Shown in pieces: positions 44,991-57,785 of a stretch of DNA of 64,000 bases. Numbering within the stretch: position 1 is the stretch's first letter; each line of letters begins with the position of its first letter. Position numbers and translations under genes: made by a program. Source of the DNA: Vigna angularis (taxonomy: Eukaryota; Streptophyta; Magnoliopsida; Fabales; Fabaceae); NCBI RefSeq assembly GCF_016808095.1, contig NC_068973.1, positions 25,152,077-25,216,076 of the forward strand. Reading direction: 5' to 3'. The notes beneath the pieces were generated by a model that made no database searches, was not told the origin of the DNA, and was given only the letters and a program-made list of their open reading frames with translations.

Positions 44991-46401
44991 GGATCAGGAT
45001 TTTTATGTTTTTGTTTTATTTTCATGCTTATTTGAATTGTGTTTACTTTGTTTTTATGTTAGCTTGCTTATGTACTTGGTTTAATGAGTTGTGTGCAATG
45101 GTTGGTATGATGTGATAAACTGTTGTTTGTGATGAGTAATATTCTTGTGTTTGCTCTATTGTTCTATGATGCATGTTGAGTTAATGATTGGTGAGGCTTT
45201 TAAGCATAGATGGTGGTTGCTCATAGTATTGTTAAAAACAGATGCATGATTTCAATTGTGATTAATATGCTGGGCAGGATGTTTATCAAATTGTGGAACT
45301 TGAGTTAACCTGTGAGAGATTAGGTTCTAGAGTTTTTGATTGATTGAGTGCAATTGATTTGGAAGATGCTTGATTTTGCCTAATTTTCTATGATTGAACC
45401 ACTTGCTTGCTTGTTACAAATGATCAAGGCCATATTTTTCTTGTCCCTTAGAGCTAATGTTTATAGGTGAACCCAATAAAGATCAATGTTTTCTCTAACC
45501 TTTGCACCTTGAGCCTAAATTTGAAAACTGGAAAAACCGTTTTTGAAATCCTTACCTTGAGTTAAGTATAATATGTTTTATGGTAATGGAGAATGGTTCA
45601 AGTTTGGGGTGGTAAGAAACCGGAAAGAACTTTATCAAAGAGCATTGAGCAAAAGCAAAAAGCAAAAGAAAAAGAAAAGAGAAGAAAAGAAAGAAAAGAA
45701 AAGGTTGAGCTCAATGAAAGGAAAGTTGGGAATAAGTTGAAGATTTGGTTTCTCACATAAAAGGAGAAAGAAAGATTATTGTTAATGTGAATAAATGAAT
45801 TTTGCACTCTCTTAACTCAAGGATTTTGTTGTCTAGAAAAAACCAATTTTCTTCTTAGCCTGACCCTCAATACAAGCCTTGAAAAGTCCTTGTGATGATA
45901 ACTTGCTTGTGAGTATGTTTGATATGTGGTTAAATAAAGGCAGAGTTGATTCATGTGTCATTGTAATGGTAGAGTGTAAGAGTGACACCTCACTATACAC
46001 CTTTGAGTTTGAGTGAAACAATTTTGAGTGCTTGAGTGAAACATTGTCTTTGGTGAGGAATTGTTCCATGCACTATATGATAACATTTTTGCTTGGTTGG
46101 TTGATTATTCATGAGGTTTGCATCTATTGTGTATGTCTTGATTATGTGAGCACCATAATTGACGCTTGATTGGCTAAACCATCATTATATCTTGACTAAT
46201 CTTTCTATGATGAGCATTCATGAGTGATTTACTTGTCCTAAGAGAAAAATGCTTTTTGGTGTGCTAGAACATTATAGTATGAGTATTTTGTTTAAGCCAA
46301 GTTACATTTTGCTTGAGGACAAACAAAGTTTCAAGTTTGGGGTTGTGATAACGGTTGAAAAAACGTTATTTTTATACTTAATTTTGATATTAAAAACACC
46401 C

Positions 46402-46962
46402 TTAGAGCACAATTAATGTAATCGATTCTCATTTAATGCTAGTCAAACATATTTAAAAAATATGACCGTTAGAGCATTTTTGACTAAGCTGAAAATAGTT
46501 TTCAAAAGATAACATACTTAATTGATTACATAAAATGTGATTAAGCTTAACACTTAAACAAATTTTGAAAACTTTTTCTCTTCAAAAACTCATCACAACA
46601 CATTTGAAATGATATGTACAAAGAAATGAGTTTTAATGGATTCACCAACTAATGTAATCGATTCAAACTTGCTATTTTTCCACAGTTCAAAACTTAAGCT
46701 TTTGTGCTTGTGGTTTTCATTACTCAGAAACATACAATATGCGTACAAAGATATAATCACATCAAAATCACAGTATTATGTAGAAACAACAATATGTCCA
46801 ACATATGCATTAATCATCAATAAGCATTTATATATTAAACACAGAAAACACATTTCTGTTATGTCATGACAAACATCTGAGTTGTTACAGTCAATGTGTT
46901 GTCATCATAAAAAACAAACACAAGATTTTGGTTTAGCACTCACATGGCTCCCCCTATCAACA
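46402..46962 (-). repeat. copia LTR fragment, closely matching 40385-40974
   Basis: Near-identical to the first 590 bp of the LTR at 39581-40974 in the same orientation, with small indels. Shared landmarks include GACCGTTAGAGCATTTTTGA, TTTTGTGCTTGTGGTTTTCA and CACTCACATGGCTCCCC. One palindrome pair with 21-bp spacing remains (46634/46655); a 6-bp deletion has destroyed the partner of 46519. The left edge abuts a truncated gypsy LTR. Confidence 0.88.
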
Positions 46963-48871
46963 GTTTGGCATTGAGCACCCTATCTAAGTGTTAGTTTGTA
47001 TGGTGGATCTTTTTCTTCTTTGGTCATTTGAAATAGATTTATAATCGATTTTATATATGTTTATGATTATTATGGTGTTGATTGAAGTGATAATATGGTT
47101 GTAGACAAATACTATGATGGTATTGAAAGAAGGAGAAATTCTTTGTGGTGATGATTTTAGTGTATGCATTGACATATGAATGTTAGTAATGAAGTATCCT
47201 GAACTCTAATAACTATTCACACTCAAATAAAGCAAAACAAGTTATGTGGTGAGAGTCATAGGAGGTCCTATTCACTAGACCATTTGGTCCCCTAGGTGCA
47301 AAGGGGACTAACCTTGTAAGTAGTAGGGTGATAACCCCTTTGTTTATGATTCTACAAAACATAAATACTACTACAAGTTCACATCTATAGTGAATCTCAA
47401 TGTCAAAGACATATATTTGGATAATTGAGTCTAATGTCAACTTTTTGGGTGAAAATATATTGTTTATTCTATTTTATACATGCTTAGTTTATAATTGATA
47501 TAATTTAAATATTTTAGGATAATTCTTTTGCACACAAGCTTACCCTATTATTATTTTATGTTTCTTATGCTTTTTGTGTTTTGTTTGTTTCTTTTGCTAT
47601 GATTAGTTCACGGTGTGAGCATATGAGGAGTTAGGTGTTGACATGCCACTAGTATAAGGTAGAGATTTTTCTAAGTAGTTTTATAGTCTCCTAATAGTTG
47701 TTTTCTATGAGTTTTTTTTTAAGAAAAACTCATATCCACCATAGTTGGTTTGTATATATTTTTTATTATTATAGTTTTTTTTTCTAGGATAAGTGTATTA
47801 ATACATTATATATTAGGTCTATTTGATTTGGGTTTATTGATTTTATAATTTTTTATATAGTATTTTTATAATATTAAATGTGATATTACATTAAATCTTT
47901 GAATATTTGTATAGATTAATGGTAAAAAACAAAATGAAGTACATCCTACACAATAATATAAATAATTTTACAAAAAATTTAAAACTAAACTAAAATAAGT
48001 GGAGAAAAATTATGCTTTAACATTTGGAAAATACTTTTATACCATCGTACAATTACAAAACAAGTTGTCATTTATCTCATAAGTAATTTGGGACAAAAGC
48101 ATCATTTTGCTGCATTTGTTTTTTAATTATCAAAATAAGGATAGATTTCAAAAATACTACATAAATAGTGTCAATATGATACAATTTTCTTATGAAAAAT
48201 CATATAAAAATGACAAGACTTTAATTTAAAGTATTTTTAAAGTTAAAAGTCGTGCTAAATTAACATAACTTTAGTTTAAAATACACTAAACCGAAATTAT
48301 GCCTATTTAGCACGTTTTCTATCAAAACTAAACTAAATGCACTATATTGAAATCATGCCAATTTGATAACATTTTAACTTTAAGAATATTTAAACTAAAA
48401 TTATGCCATCTTGACACAACTTCACAACAAAATTGTCAACTTAATTCGACTTATCCATTTTTTTTTCGAAATCTTTAGGTAATTCTGAAAAAGAATTGCA
48501 CCATTTTGTGTTTTTGGCATACAATCTTAGCAAAATGATATTTTAGAGTTACTTTTGAATATTTAAACATACGACTTATTTTATGCAATTGATTAAACAT
48601 ATAAACGACTATTAAAGTATCTTTTTTTTCATAACTATTCCACACACGGAGCACAGTTTTTTTAAACAACTTTTTAGCTACTTTGCTGATAAAAGAAGAC
48701 ACAGTTTTCCTTGACTTGTTAACAAACGAATCCAAGAAAACTATAAAATTGAGAACGTTGCTTGGAACACTAACAGCTAAACCACATATTTTCTGGATCC
48801 TTATTTGGCTAGAAGAAGCTAGAAGAAGCAGCAGAAGCAGGAACATTGAAATATAAGCTTGAAGAAGACAT
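46963..48871. other. intergenic and 3' flank of the VIT1-like gene
   Basis: No gene recognised. 47240-47340 contains GGTCCCCTAGGTGCAAAGGG and TAGGGTGATAACCCC, which look like fragments of a repeat I cannot name. 47500-48470 is extremely AT-rich. A 154-codon frame at 48475-48939 overlaps the end of the VIT1-like gene out of frame and is taken as 3' UTR. Confidence 0.45.
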
Positions 48872-51800
48872 TCACGCTGGTTCCATTCTTGTTGTGTCTG
48901 ACAAGGGCATGGCAAGAACATAACCAGATTCTGAGCCACTGATTTTATCTAGGAGAACCTTAGCTAGATCACCAGCTATGTAAGAGACTCCACAGGTTGC
49001 AAGTGCCAAGCTAACATAATGCAGCACTGTTTTGATATAGGATTTGGGTGGTGTGCTGGTGTAAGCTTTTCCCATAGCAAGAAGAATGATGCACACAACA
49101 GAAGAGGCTGCCACAGCTGCAATATTATATTCATCATAGTAGTGCTTAGAAATTAAGAGGCTGTAGACAACAAGTGGGACAGAACCAAAAATTATGAATG
49201 ATAACACAGCTAGAAAAGCATGAACTGTGAAGTTTTCTCTACGGCCAAGTAGTTCTTCATATCGATCTTGTGATGGATTCCCTCCAGAATGACCATTTTT
49301 CAAATCAGTGAGCTGGAAAAGGAGAAAAAGGAGTTATGACATTAACATCATGCAGTCATGCACTGTGATCTAAACAATACTACCAGAATACATCGAATAT
49401 ATAAAAGAAAGAAGTGAGCTTTAACCATAATAGAACTGTAAATAAGCAACAAATGGAAGGCAACTCACATTATGGCCAATGACAGAAAGTCCACCGATGA
49501 GATTCGCCAACCCCAATGCTATAATATTCACTACAATACTCATAAAAGAAAAATATTTACACATTGTTACTCAATTTTAAAATGTAACATAAAAATTCTT
49601 GCAATTTAGATCACCACTCATAAAACATGGAATACAGCACAGTTTTTTCTTGTTTGTTTCTATGTTAAATTATACTTTAAGAACCGAATAAGTTTAGGGA
49701 TTAATTTTCATAGTGTCAATGTAAGAAAATTTACAGTATCAACTTCCAGATATTATGATTACCATAACATTTAAGATGGCTATGTCGGTGCAGAAAGTTC
49801 AGATTACCATACATGATAGACTATGATAATAAGATGTCAGTGTAAAAATCAGTGACACCATAAAACCCTCCCCCAGTGAGAGATAGATGGAAGCACTTAC
49901 ATGGAGCAGAACCAGAAGAAGCAGCAGATGACACAACCCCAAGACTAGTGATTGATTCAACTAAACCACCGTACACAATGCTTTTAAGTATTCCCCACTC
50001 TTGGTGCTCACCAATTTCAGCCCTTGGTTGTTCCGCAATATAGATTTCAGTATGTGTTTCTCCTTCAGTTGGAACGTAAGCTGCCTGGGATGTAGCGGTT
50101 TCAAATGCTTCTGCCTCAACAAAAACCTCACATTACTACATCATAATCATACTTACGGTTATTACACACACAAAAAATATTAACACTGCTTACAGAACAA
50201 CTAAGGGGATCAGAATTATTGTTAATTGATTATTAATTTGAGTTCTTTTGTCTTCATACCATTCTTTTCGTTTGCAACAAAAGGTTTTATTTCGTCTTCA
50301 ATACCCGTTTCAACTTTCTTCAAATCTTCAATTGATGGAATCGAGCCATTTACTATGAAATTTTGTTTGTCTCTAGCTACATCATTTGCAACTACTTCAC
50401 TGTCAAATGATTGTTCTGGTGATTGTGCTTCTTTCATCAAAGAAGAATAACTATTCTGAGCTATTTTCAATGGATTATCAATTCTAGAATCTTCAACTGA
50501 AGTGGGATCTGCTATAGAATCTTCACTAGAAGCATCACCTACACCAAGATGTCAAAAAAACAGGATTTTCAATTGAAAGAAGAAAGATCTCATTATTAAA
50601 AAATTGTCAGATCAGATATACGGGAGAAAAGGGTAAAGTTGACCACAGGGAATGTATAGAAATAGGAAATTGCAGGTTTTATTAGAAAATGACAACTATA
50701 ATAAAGAATACCTTGGCGGGTCTTATGTTTGTGAAAGCATCACTGTGAAAATGACTGCAATAGTAGTAATTGTTTGTTATTTATTATTAATTACCTTGAG
50801 CACTAGCTATTCTTCTCTTGATTGAAGTAAACAGAGTGAAGAACCAATTTGAATTGGAAGCTGCAACAACTGAAGGATTTTCCACGTTGGATGCAGGTAC
50901 AACCGGAAGCTTTTGTGAAGCTTCAGGCTTACCCCCAAAACTTGGGAACAGTTTGAATCCATTTCCTGCCAAAGTAACTAGATTTTTTAGCACAAATAGA
51001 TGATTATCACATAAGCACCATAAGTATTGGGTTGATAACCATTAACCATAGCCATCTCCCAAAACATGTGAATGATATGTTATCTATGTAACACATATAC
51101 TCACACGGACACCAGACACGACACAGACACTTCAACATGTGTAGTCTCTCCAAAATGTAGGACACGAAGACACGAATGTATATATTAGATCGTTATATAT
51201 TTACAACTTAAAATCATCTATAAACAAAATTAGTCTTGTTAGCTATTTACATACTAATAAATTTTCCTCAAGAAAGGTGATCAACTTACCTATAGGAATA
51301 AAGAAGCTGAAGCATGATAAATATCTGAACACTTCTGGTTCTCTTTCGGGCTCAAAATTATCAGCAGGAGGTTCTACTCTAGCTACATCATCAGGTGTTG
51401 CAATTGCATGATCACCTTGGTTGCCTTCATCTACAGAACTATCAACTACCTCAATGGCTGACTTGTCACGCTTTGCTTTAGTGTCTATGTTAGGAATAGG
51501 AGTAGTTCTTTTTCTCTTCCTTAGGATAACCCTTTTAGTAATACAAGATTTACAATTAGGACAAAACAAGTCATGTGTCCCTTGTTTTGCCAACACTGCC
51601 TCAACATCATATTCTTTCAGTTGCTGGTCAATTTCTTCTGTCAAATTAGGTGAAGGTAACTCTGCTACGGAGGAAGGTACTTTTTCATCAACAATTTCCA
51701 TGTTGTTGACTCCATTGCTTGACAGAGCAGACATTGCACCATCAATATTGTCGCCTGCAAGCATGCCACAAACAATCATTTCAATTCCAAATTGCCACAC

Positions 51801-52876
51801 ATGACAGTTCATGCTCCGTGTATGAAGAATGTTACTATCTTAGCATTATATAAATAGGAGAAGTTTATTAAAAATCATAAAATTTTGTAATCGTACTTCG
51901 TTTTGTAATGAATTCCACTCATGCTTTTATAACTCCTAAAGTGTATTAGAACATAATTATAAACATTACAAATGAGTTCAAGTATGGGATACCTCATGAT
52001 AGATTGAGCCGATGTTCTGCATATTTCTACTAAATTTTTAAACCAAAAGACGAATACACAAGTAACTGGATAAATGACCACAGTTACGAATACACAAGAA
52101 ACTTTCTAACCATAAGTTTAAGCAAACTCCTAAACAAAGTCAAAATTTGCACTTAGAAAACATCTGATCAAAGATTGGGCATGGTTCATGTAGACATTCC
52201 AACAACTACAAGGGCCCTTTAAACCCAACTTGTTAAAAATTAAGTGGCATAATTAGATCCAGCAAGATTTCACAAGAAAAAGTTGCTTCTGCTGGGTAAA
52301 GTCTCTACCCTCTGGAAGTCAATAAGGAGGTTCATACCATTGGAATTTGGAAGACTGTGAAGCAACACGGATCAGATCTAACTGCTATATGTGCCTTAGA
52401 AATCTCGGCACCTACTGACCTTTAGTTTCACACACAATACATTGTCCATGTTGAATCATAGTTTTAACATTCATGAGCAAGTCAGAGTAGCCATTAAGAT
52501 TCCCACGCCGCAAATTCCAAGGACTGTCAAATTGCTTGGTCCATGAGCAGTGGTGACATTTCCACATTCCTTCATGCATAAAAAAATGATGGTATGCTTA
52601 CTATTACAAAAATCGAAATGGCAAAAAATGACGAGAAATTTGAGAAAAGGAAGATTTTTCAGTCCAAGGTGTGCGCCCCATGAGGATAAATTCTTCATGA
52701 GGAAAAGAGTGTTCTCCCACTGAAGAAAAAAAGGAAGGTGCTTCAGCATTGGTAATACTACCATCTTTTCCCTGTTGCAGGGATTGTCTTCCTTTCAAAG
52801 CTGCACCATCTTGCAGTTGTTGTTGTTGTTCTTCTCCCTCTTCATCTTCCCTCACTGCACAGTACAGTTGCTCCAT
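48872..52876 (-). CDS. VIT1/CCC1-family membrane protein, 'membrane protein of ER body-like' (eight exons)
   Basis: Exons 52876-52633, 52569-52420, 51754-51290, 50965-50795, 50538-50260, 50110-49901, 49530-49469 and 49312-48872 join with consistent phases to 674 codons including the stop. All donors are GT, but exon 1's (GTCATT) is weak. The N-terminal half is soluble and acidic, with Cys pairs in WKCHHCSW, CIVCE and CPNCKSC and a basic stretch RKRKR. The C-terminal part starts EWGILKSIVYGGLVESITSL and continues LNIIALGLANLIGGLSVIG, RYEELLGRRENF and three more hydrophobic segments, giving the VIT1 fold of about five membrane helices. VIT1 relatives move iron or manganese. Arabidopsis MEB1/MEB2 are ER-body members and the closest remembered relatives. 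Localisation here is inferred. Confidence 0.88.
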
Positions 52877-53401
52877 TGAAGCTGGCTTGTTCAGAAGGAG
52901 CAAAGGAAAAAAAAAGGAAGAGAAAATAAGACAAAGTTTTTATCTTTTGAAAGATGTGAGGGTTGCATTTAACGTGCTCAAGAACTATGACGTCGCTGTA
53001 GATAAAAGCAGTCCACGCAGTAGCACACACTAATCTTCTGCATATAGACAAGCACACAGTAAAATGAGAAACCCATATTCTGCATGGCGAGCAAATCCAA
53101 AATACTATCTCTGTCTTTATTTTTTGGGTTGAACTTTTTGTGTGTTTTGTGTGCCGAGCTGACAGCGATAAGAACGAACAACTGAGACAGACCAATAGAT
53201 TTCAGAGGTGGGAATTTTTTTCTGAGTTTTTTAAAAGATTAACCAACTTTATTTACTCTTCTTGTTAGAGTTTTGGTTTCCGAGAACCCAATTTAAGTTG
53301 ATAATCAATATGCTGGAAAATAGAAAAACTGAATTCTAAAATGATTTTCCACTTTTAAAAAATATAATTTAACAAGTAATTGTTAAAATGAATAAATAAT
53401 A
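52877..53401. other. 5' flank of the VIT1-like gene
   Basis: Contains the presumed 5' UTR and promoter of the minus-strand gene starting at 52876. Open frames here on both strands are short and unconvincing. A Mutator-like element begins at 53402, about 525 bp upstream of the start codon. Confidence 0.5.
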
Positions 53402-54662
53402 GGTTTAATAGGTTCGAAAGTCTCTATTTATGCAGATTTGTATCAATTGGGTCCTCGTATTATGAATATTTTCAATTGGGTCCCTGTTTTGATAAATTTT
53501 GAATCAATAAAGCCTTTGCCGTTAAATGCTATGGATGGCGTTAATTTTCTTGCAATGTGGCATGTTGAGGTGTGATTTAATTACGAGGTGGCATAATGAT
53601 GTGGATTTATTTGATTTTAAGTTTAAAAAATATTTAAAATAAATGACGAGGTATCATCGTTCTTCTTCAATAATTCCCTTCAACCACCGTGCCGTCAACC
53701 ACCGCCGTACCAGCGCCGCCAACTCGAGCCTCACCGGCCACCATTGTCGTCTTTGCATCTTCGCAGAAACCGCCGCAATCATAATCGTGGCACCAGTCTT
53801 CACCGCCACCATGGGAAAAGGCTTCTCCTTGTGCCTCTGCCTACGCGCCGTTAGAATGGGAAAATGCTTTCTCTGCTTCTCGCACCAGAATTTCCGAATG
53901 GAGACGGCTCTCTTCTGTTTCTGGGTTTGTTTGTAGGTCTGATTGTGGTTACAGGTGGAGATGAACGAAGGAGAAGATGATTCGCGCCATGGCTTTCGAA
54001 CAGCTGCGCGATTTTGATTTTCTCTGTGATTGGGTTTCTGCGTGTTTTCTCTGACAGGTGCGAGGGTGATGAAGGTTAGTGGTTGCGATCATGGCAACGT
54101 CTTCACGGCGGTTTTGTGGCGCTAAGGTTTGGCGAAGCAGTTGCGAGATGCGAAAAAAAAGGCGCGATTCGGAGAGGCTTGCATCTCTGGTTTGGGGGAG
54201 GTTGCAACGAAGCTTGCGAGGAAGGAGATCGAATCACGCTTGGTGGCGGAGGACGAAGGAATCGCGATTCTGGTGGCTGATACGATTCACGTTTCTGCGA
54301 TGGTGGATAGCGGCGATTTGAAGGTTGACAGTGGTGGCTTCAAGGTGGCTGACGGCTAGGGTTTCTGGGTTTCCTCCTTTCCCCTATCTGAAACCCTAAT
54401 TTTGGGTGGGAAAGGGGTTGACATGTGGCAGGTCTTCACTGGTCACGTTATGAATTAGTTAAAGCTGGTCAACAAGACTCTTCTGATGCCGTGCCACCTC
54501 GTAATTAAAGGACACCTCAGCATGTCACATTAGAAGAAAATTAACGGCATCCATAGCATTTAACGACAAGGGCTTTATTGACTCAAATTTTACCAAAACA
54601 GGGATCCAATTGAAAACCTTCATAATACGAGGACCCAATTTTACTCAAATTTATCACTAAAT
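53402..54662. mobile_element. second Mutator-like element, right end truncated
   Basis: The left terminus GGTTTAATAGGTTCG and the right arm are inverted copies over about 170 bp. Shared words include AATTGGGTCCTCGTATTATG, CGTTAAATGCTATGGATG and TTTAATTACGAGGTGGCA. The design (GGTTTAA start, similar arm length, GC-rich interior with CACCGCC words) resembles the element at 20811-22367. The outer 30-40 bp of the right arm are missing or decayed and run into gypsy LTR sequence at about 54662, so no target duplication is visible. The interior has no transposase. Confidence 0.8.
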
Positions 54663-55851
54663 TTGCTTGATTTTGTAGGAAACTAGGATGAATTGGAAGA
54701 GGAGTTAAATTTCAAGAAGTTGGAACTCAGAAAGGATAGAAAGAGCACCAGAAGAGAAGGCTGCTAAAGGTCACAGGACGCTTGGGCGCCCTCCTTTGGG
54801 GCCCTCAACGCAGGCGTCTCGCATTCACACCTAAGCGCCCTTTCAAGGACGCTGAGCGCTAGTCTTCAAGTAACGTTTCATGCCTGAGCGCCGTTCCTGG
54901 GGCGCTGACCGCCATCCTCTCGCAAGCTTCCTTGAGCGCCCTAAGTAGGGGCGTTGAGCGGTGTCAACGTTTGCCCATGATCCAATTCCACCCTATTTAA
55001 GGATTTGCACGACCTAAAGCGGGTATCTTTTGACAGAATTGACACAAAATTCAGATTTTCCAACTCTCTAGAAGCAAAAGTTGATGCGGAAGCTCTCATC
55101 TTCAGTTTTTAGGGTTTATCTTTCATTCTCATTCCATTGTTCATCTAGTTTCCCCATGACAAGAGGGAACTAAATTCAGTTGTTGGGGGATGATGTAACC
55201 TTGTGAACTCTCATGTATTTGAATTGATTCCAATTTATTTATGCTTCTTTCATTAATTGTTAGGGTTATTCTTCTTTTCTCTATGCTTGTTATGTTTAAC
55301 TCCTTCATGACATGATCATTGGTTTTCGTGATATGGACACAAACGACGAAACCTAGATCTGGAGAATTTTCTCCCAAAAGTAGTATTGTCTAGACATAAG
55401 GATACAAGTTTTGGTTATCTTAAGCTTCTAATCGTAATGCAGAATTAATTACTAGTGATACAAGACATTGTGATCTAGTAATTAAGGATAGGCTTTCTTC
55501 GCCGAGACATCGGGTTTTAAGTAATTTAGAAAGTGATATTAACATTAATGAAGAAGATGAATTCATATATGCATGACAGTAAACTAGGTGAAATCTAAAC
55601 ACCCAACAACATATTCATCTCATATTTGCAATATCATTCATTCATCTTTGTGTTTTCTTCAATTGATCAAAAATGCATTCATATTTACTTTCTTGTTTTT
55701 GCATTCAAAACCCTAAAATTGTTCTTTAAAGTTTTAATTAGTTAAGTAATTACATGACTATTTAGTTACGTGAGTCTCTTGGGAAATGATACTTGGTTTT
55801 ACCATTTATTATTACTTGATAGGATTAGGTACATTTGCCGACATCTTAACA
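54663..55851 (+). repeat. gypsy-family LTR, copy E (5' truncated, 1189 bp)
   Basis: Joins the family at CACTAAATTTGCTTGATTTT, has its GC-rich cluster at 54775-54965, the TATA-like CTATTTAAGG at 54992, and ends GACATCTTAACA at 55851 before the primer-binding site. Confidence 0.88.
54775..54965. repeat. GC-rich hairpin cluster in gypsy LTR E
   Basis: Units such as TTGGGCGCCCTCCTTTGGGG, AAGCGCCCTTTCAAGGACGC, TGAGCGCCGTTCCTGGGGCG and GCGCCCTAAGTAGGGGCG follow each other in 190 bp and end about 30 bp before the TATA-like box. Confidence 0.85.
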
Positions 55852-55857
55852 AGTTTT

Positions 55858-55873
55858 TGGCACCGTTGCCGGG
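55858..55873 (+). promoter_or_regulatory. primer-binding site, tRNA-Asp type
   Basis: TGGCACCGTTGCCGGG lies 6 bases after the LTR end and matches, with one change, the complement of the 3' end of plant tRNA-Asp(GTC) (CCCGGCAACGGCGCCA). It primes minus-strand DNA synthesis in an active element. Confidence 0.85.
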
Positions 55874-56178
55874 TACTCGTGGTTTAAACTATATTTTTGT
55901 GTGATTCTTAACCGATTAGACTTTATCTTTAATTTTATCTTTTATTTTTTTTTATCTTTTTATCTTTTATTTTTATCTTTTTATCTTTTATTTTTAATTT
56001 ATCTTTTATTTTATCTTTTTTATCTGTTAGTGCTAATTGGGTGCTCTAGTGTTTTGTTCTTGCAGGGCTGGACAATAGTAAAAGAAAATGAAGAAACAGG
56101 ACGTCCAGAGAACTTTTCCCTTCTCCTAAGACTCTTTTACAGCCTTCACCTCAAAGATCTGACCAGGGAACATGAAAT

Positions 56179-57782
56179 ATGGCTGAAGAGCATAATGGTA
56201 GACGTACCCTGGTAGATAATGCAACAGTCATTGGCCTTCAAAATTTTTAATAGCATTGCAAGGCCGATGGTTAATGCTGCAAATATGGAGATGAAGCCTG
56301 CTTTGATTCAATTGGTGAAGAACAACCAATTCAATGGATTATCACATGAAAATTCATATGAGCATCTGACCACATTCAATGAGATATGCAATACTGTGAA
56401 GATCAATGGAGTGCCAGATGAAGCTATTAGATTAAGCTTGTTTCCTTTCTCTTTGGGAGGCAATGCTAAGATGTGGTTGAACTCTTTTCCAGTGAACAAC
56501 TTTACTGAGTGAGAAGCTGTGGTTGCAAAGTTTCTGAACAAATACTTCCCACAATGAAAGGTGAACAAAGGTAAGCAAGAAAATTTCTTCTTTCAGGCAG
56601 GGAATGGATGAAACATTAGGTCAAGCATGGGACCGATTTAAAGGCTTGTTGAGAAAGACACCGTCTCATGGTTTTGATGAACCTATATTAGTCATTCTAT
56701 TCCTTGGAGGTCTAAGCTCACAAACTAAATTGATGCTAGAGGCCTCAATTGGAGGTAATATCAAGTGCAAGACTCTAGAGGAAGCCTATGAGTTGATTGA
56801 AAATGTGGCTACAAATGATAATGAGATGCATAGTGAAAGAACTCACGTTCAACAAAAAAGAGTTCTACAACTACAATATCAAGATGCTCTGCTGGCACAA
56901 AATAAGATTATGACTCAACAACTAGAGACTCTAATGAAGAAAATCTCTCCATTGCCAAGGGAGTTGCAGAACGTTGCTCAAGTTCAACAACAACTTTGTG
57001 AGTTGTGTGGTGGAGATCATATTAATGGTCAATGTGCTATGCCGAAAGTTACCCAAGAGGAAGTCAATTTTATGGGTTAAGGCAATCAATTTCGTCCAGG
57101 TAATTACAACCAAGGATGGAAACCTCACCCAAGCATGGGTCAAGGGCAATTCAACAGACCACAACAACAATAGTGGCAACAACAACCCTCATTATATGAA
57201 AGAACTGCAAAGTTAGAAGAGACACTCCAAAAGTTCATGCAATTGTCTATCTCCAATCATAAGAGCATTGAAGCTGCTATAAGGAATTTGGAGATACAGG
57301 TTGGCCAACTGGCTAAAAAGTTTGAGGAAAAATCTAAAAAGCAGTTTGGGGCTAATAGTGAAGTTAACCCTAAAGAGGAGTGTAATGCTATCATAAACAT
57401 TAGTAGTGAGAGGTTGGAGGAGAGAAAAATTGAGATTAAAGAAAAAAATGTGTTGAGTGAAGAAGAAGAAGAAAGTGAAGAGAGAAAAAGTAAGGTTGAG
57501 AGGAGAGAAAACGGAGAAAGAAAAGAAGTAGAAGAGGGCAAGAGAAAAGAGAGAATAATTGAGAAAGCTCTTCCTTATCCAAAAAGCTTTTCAAAGACTG
57601 AAAAAAAGAAACAATTTGGGCATTTCATGGAGATCTTCAAGAAATTGGAGATTACTATTGCATTGATTGAGGCATTGCACCAAATCCCTATGTATGCACA
57701 AGTTTTAAAGAAGTCCCTAAAAAAGAAGAAATATTTAGATGAGGGAACAATTGAAGTACAGGGAAATTGTAGTGTGATTTTG
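56179..57782 (+). pseudogene. gypsy gag, frameshifted
   Basis: Starts near MAEEHNGRRTLVDNAT (about 56179), shifts frame, then gives the gag core: FNSIARPMVNAANMEMKPAL, ICNTVKINGVPDEAIRLSLF, FSLGGNAKMWLNSFP. After stops near 56512-56560 it continues LGQAWDRFKGLLRKTPSHGF, a zinc knuckle CELCGGDHINGQC (about 56998-57036) and a stop at 57078-57080, then a highly charged, Glu/Lys-rich segment (57400-57560). Four or more breaks disable it. Confidence 0.88.
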
Positions 57783-57785
57783 TAG

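Larger units (their letters stand above)
43104..46401 (+). mobile_element. gypsy deletion derivative: 5' LTR, pol tail, 3' region, start of 3' LTR
   Basis: LTR C (43104-44374) is followed by a decayed primer-binding site (TGTGGCACCGTTTTCGG, 44380) and, within about 80 bases, by the last codons of pol. gag, protease, RT and integrase core are gone. The 3' region (44660-46347) contains the CTACTGATGGATG repeats and matches the 3' regions of the other copies. The 3' LTR begins at 46348 but only about 54 bp remain before copia LTR sequence takes over. Confidence 0.85.

Noticed and set aside
47240..47340. GC-balanced segment with GGTCCCC...AAAGGGGACT words, considered as a plastid insertion or tRNA-like hairpin
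   Set aside because: I could not match it to any plastid gene or fold it into a tRNA cloverleaf; probably part of an unnamed repeat.
48475..48939. 154-codon minus-strand frame with a leucine run
   Set aside because: It overlaps the last exon of the VIT1-like gene in another frame, has no ATG at its 5' end and no family resemblance; most likely 3' UTR.
53643..54359. Three overlapping plus-strand frames of 65-97 codons
   Set aside because: Interior of the second Mutator-like element, no recognisable domain and no splice-consistent model.
57257..57541. Ser/Leu-rich minus-strand frame
   Set aside because: Antisense shadow of the Glu/Lys-rich gag segment of the gypsy element.
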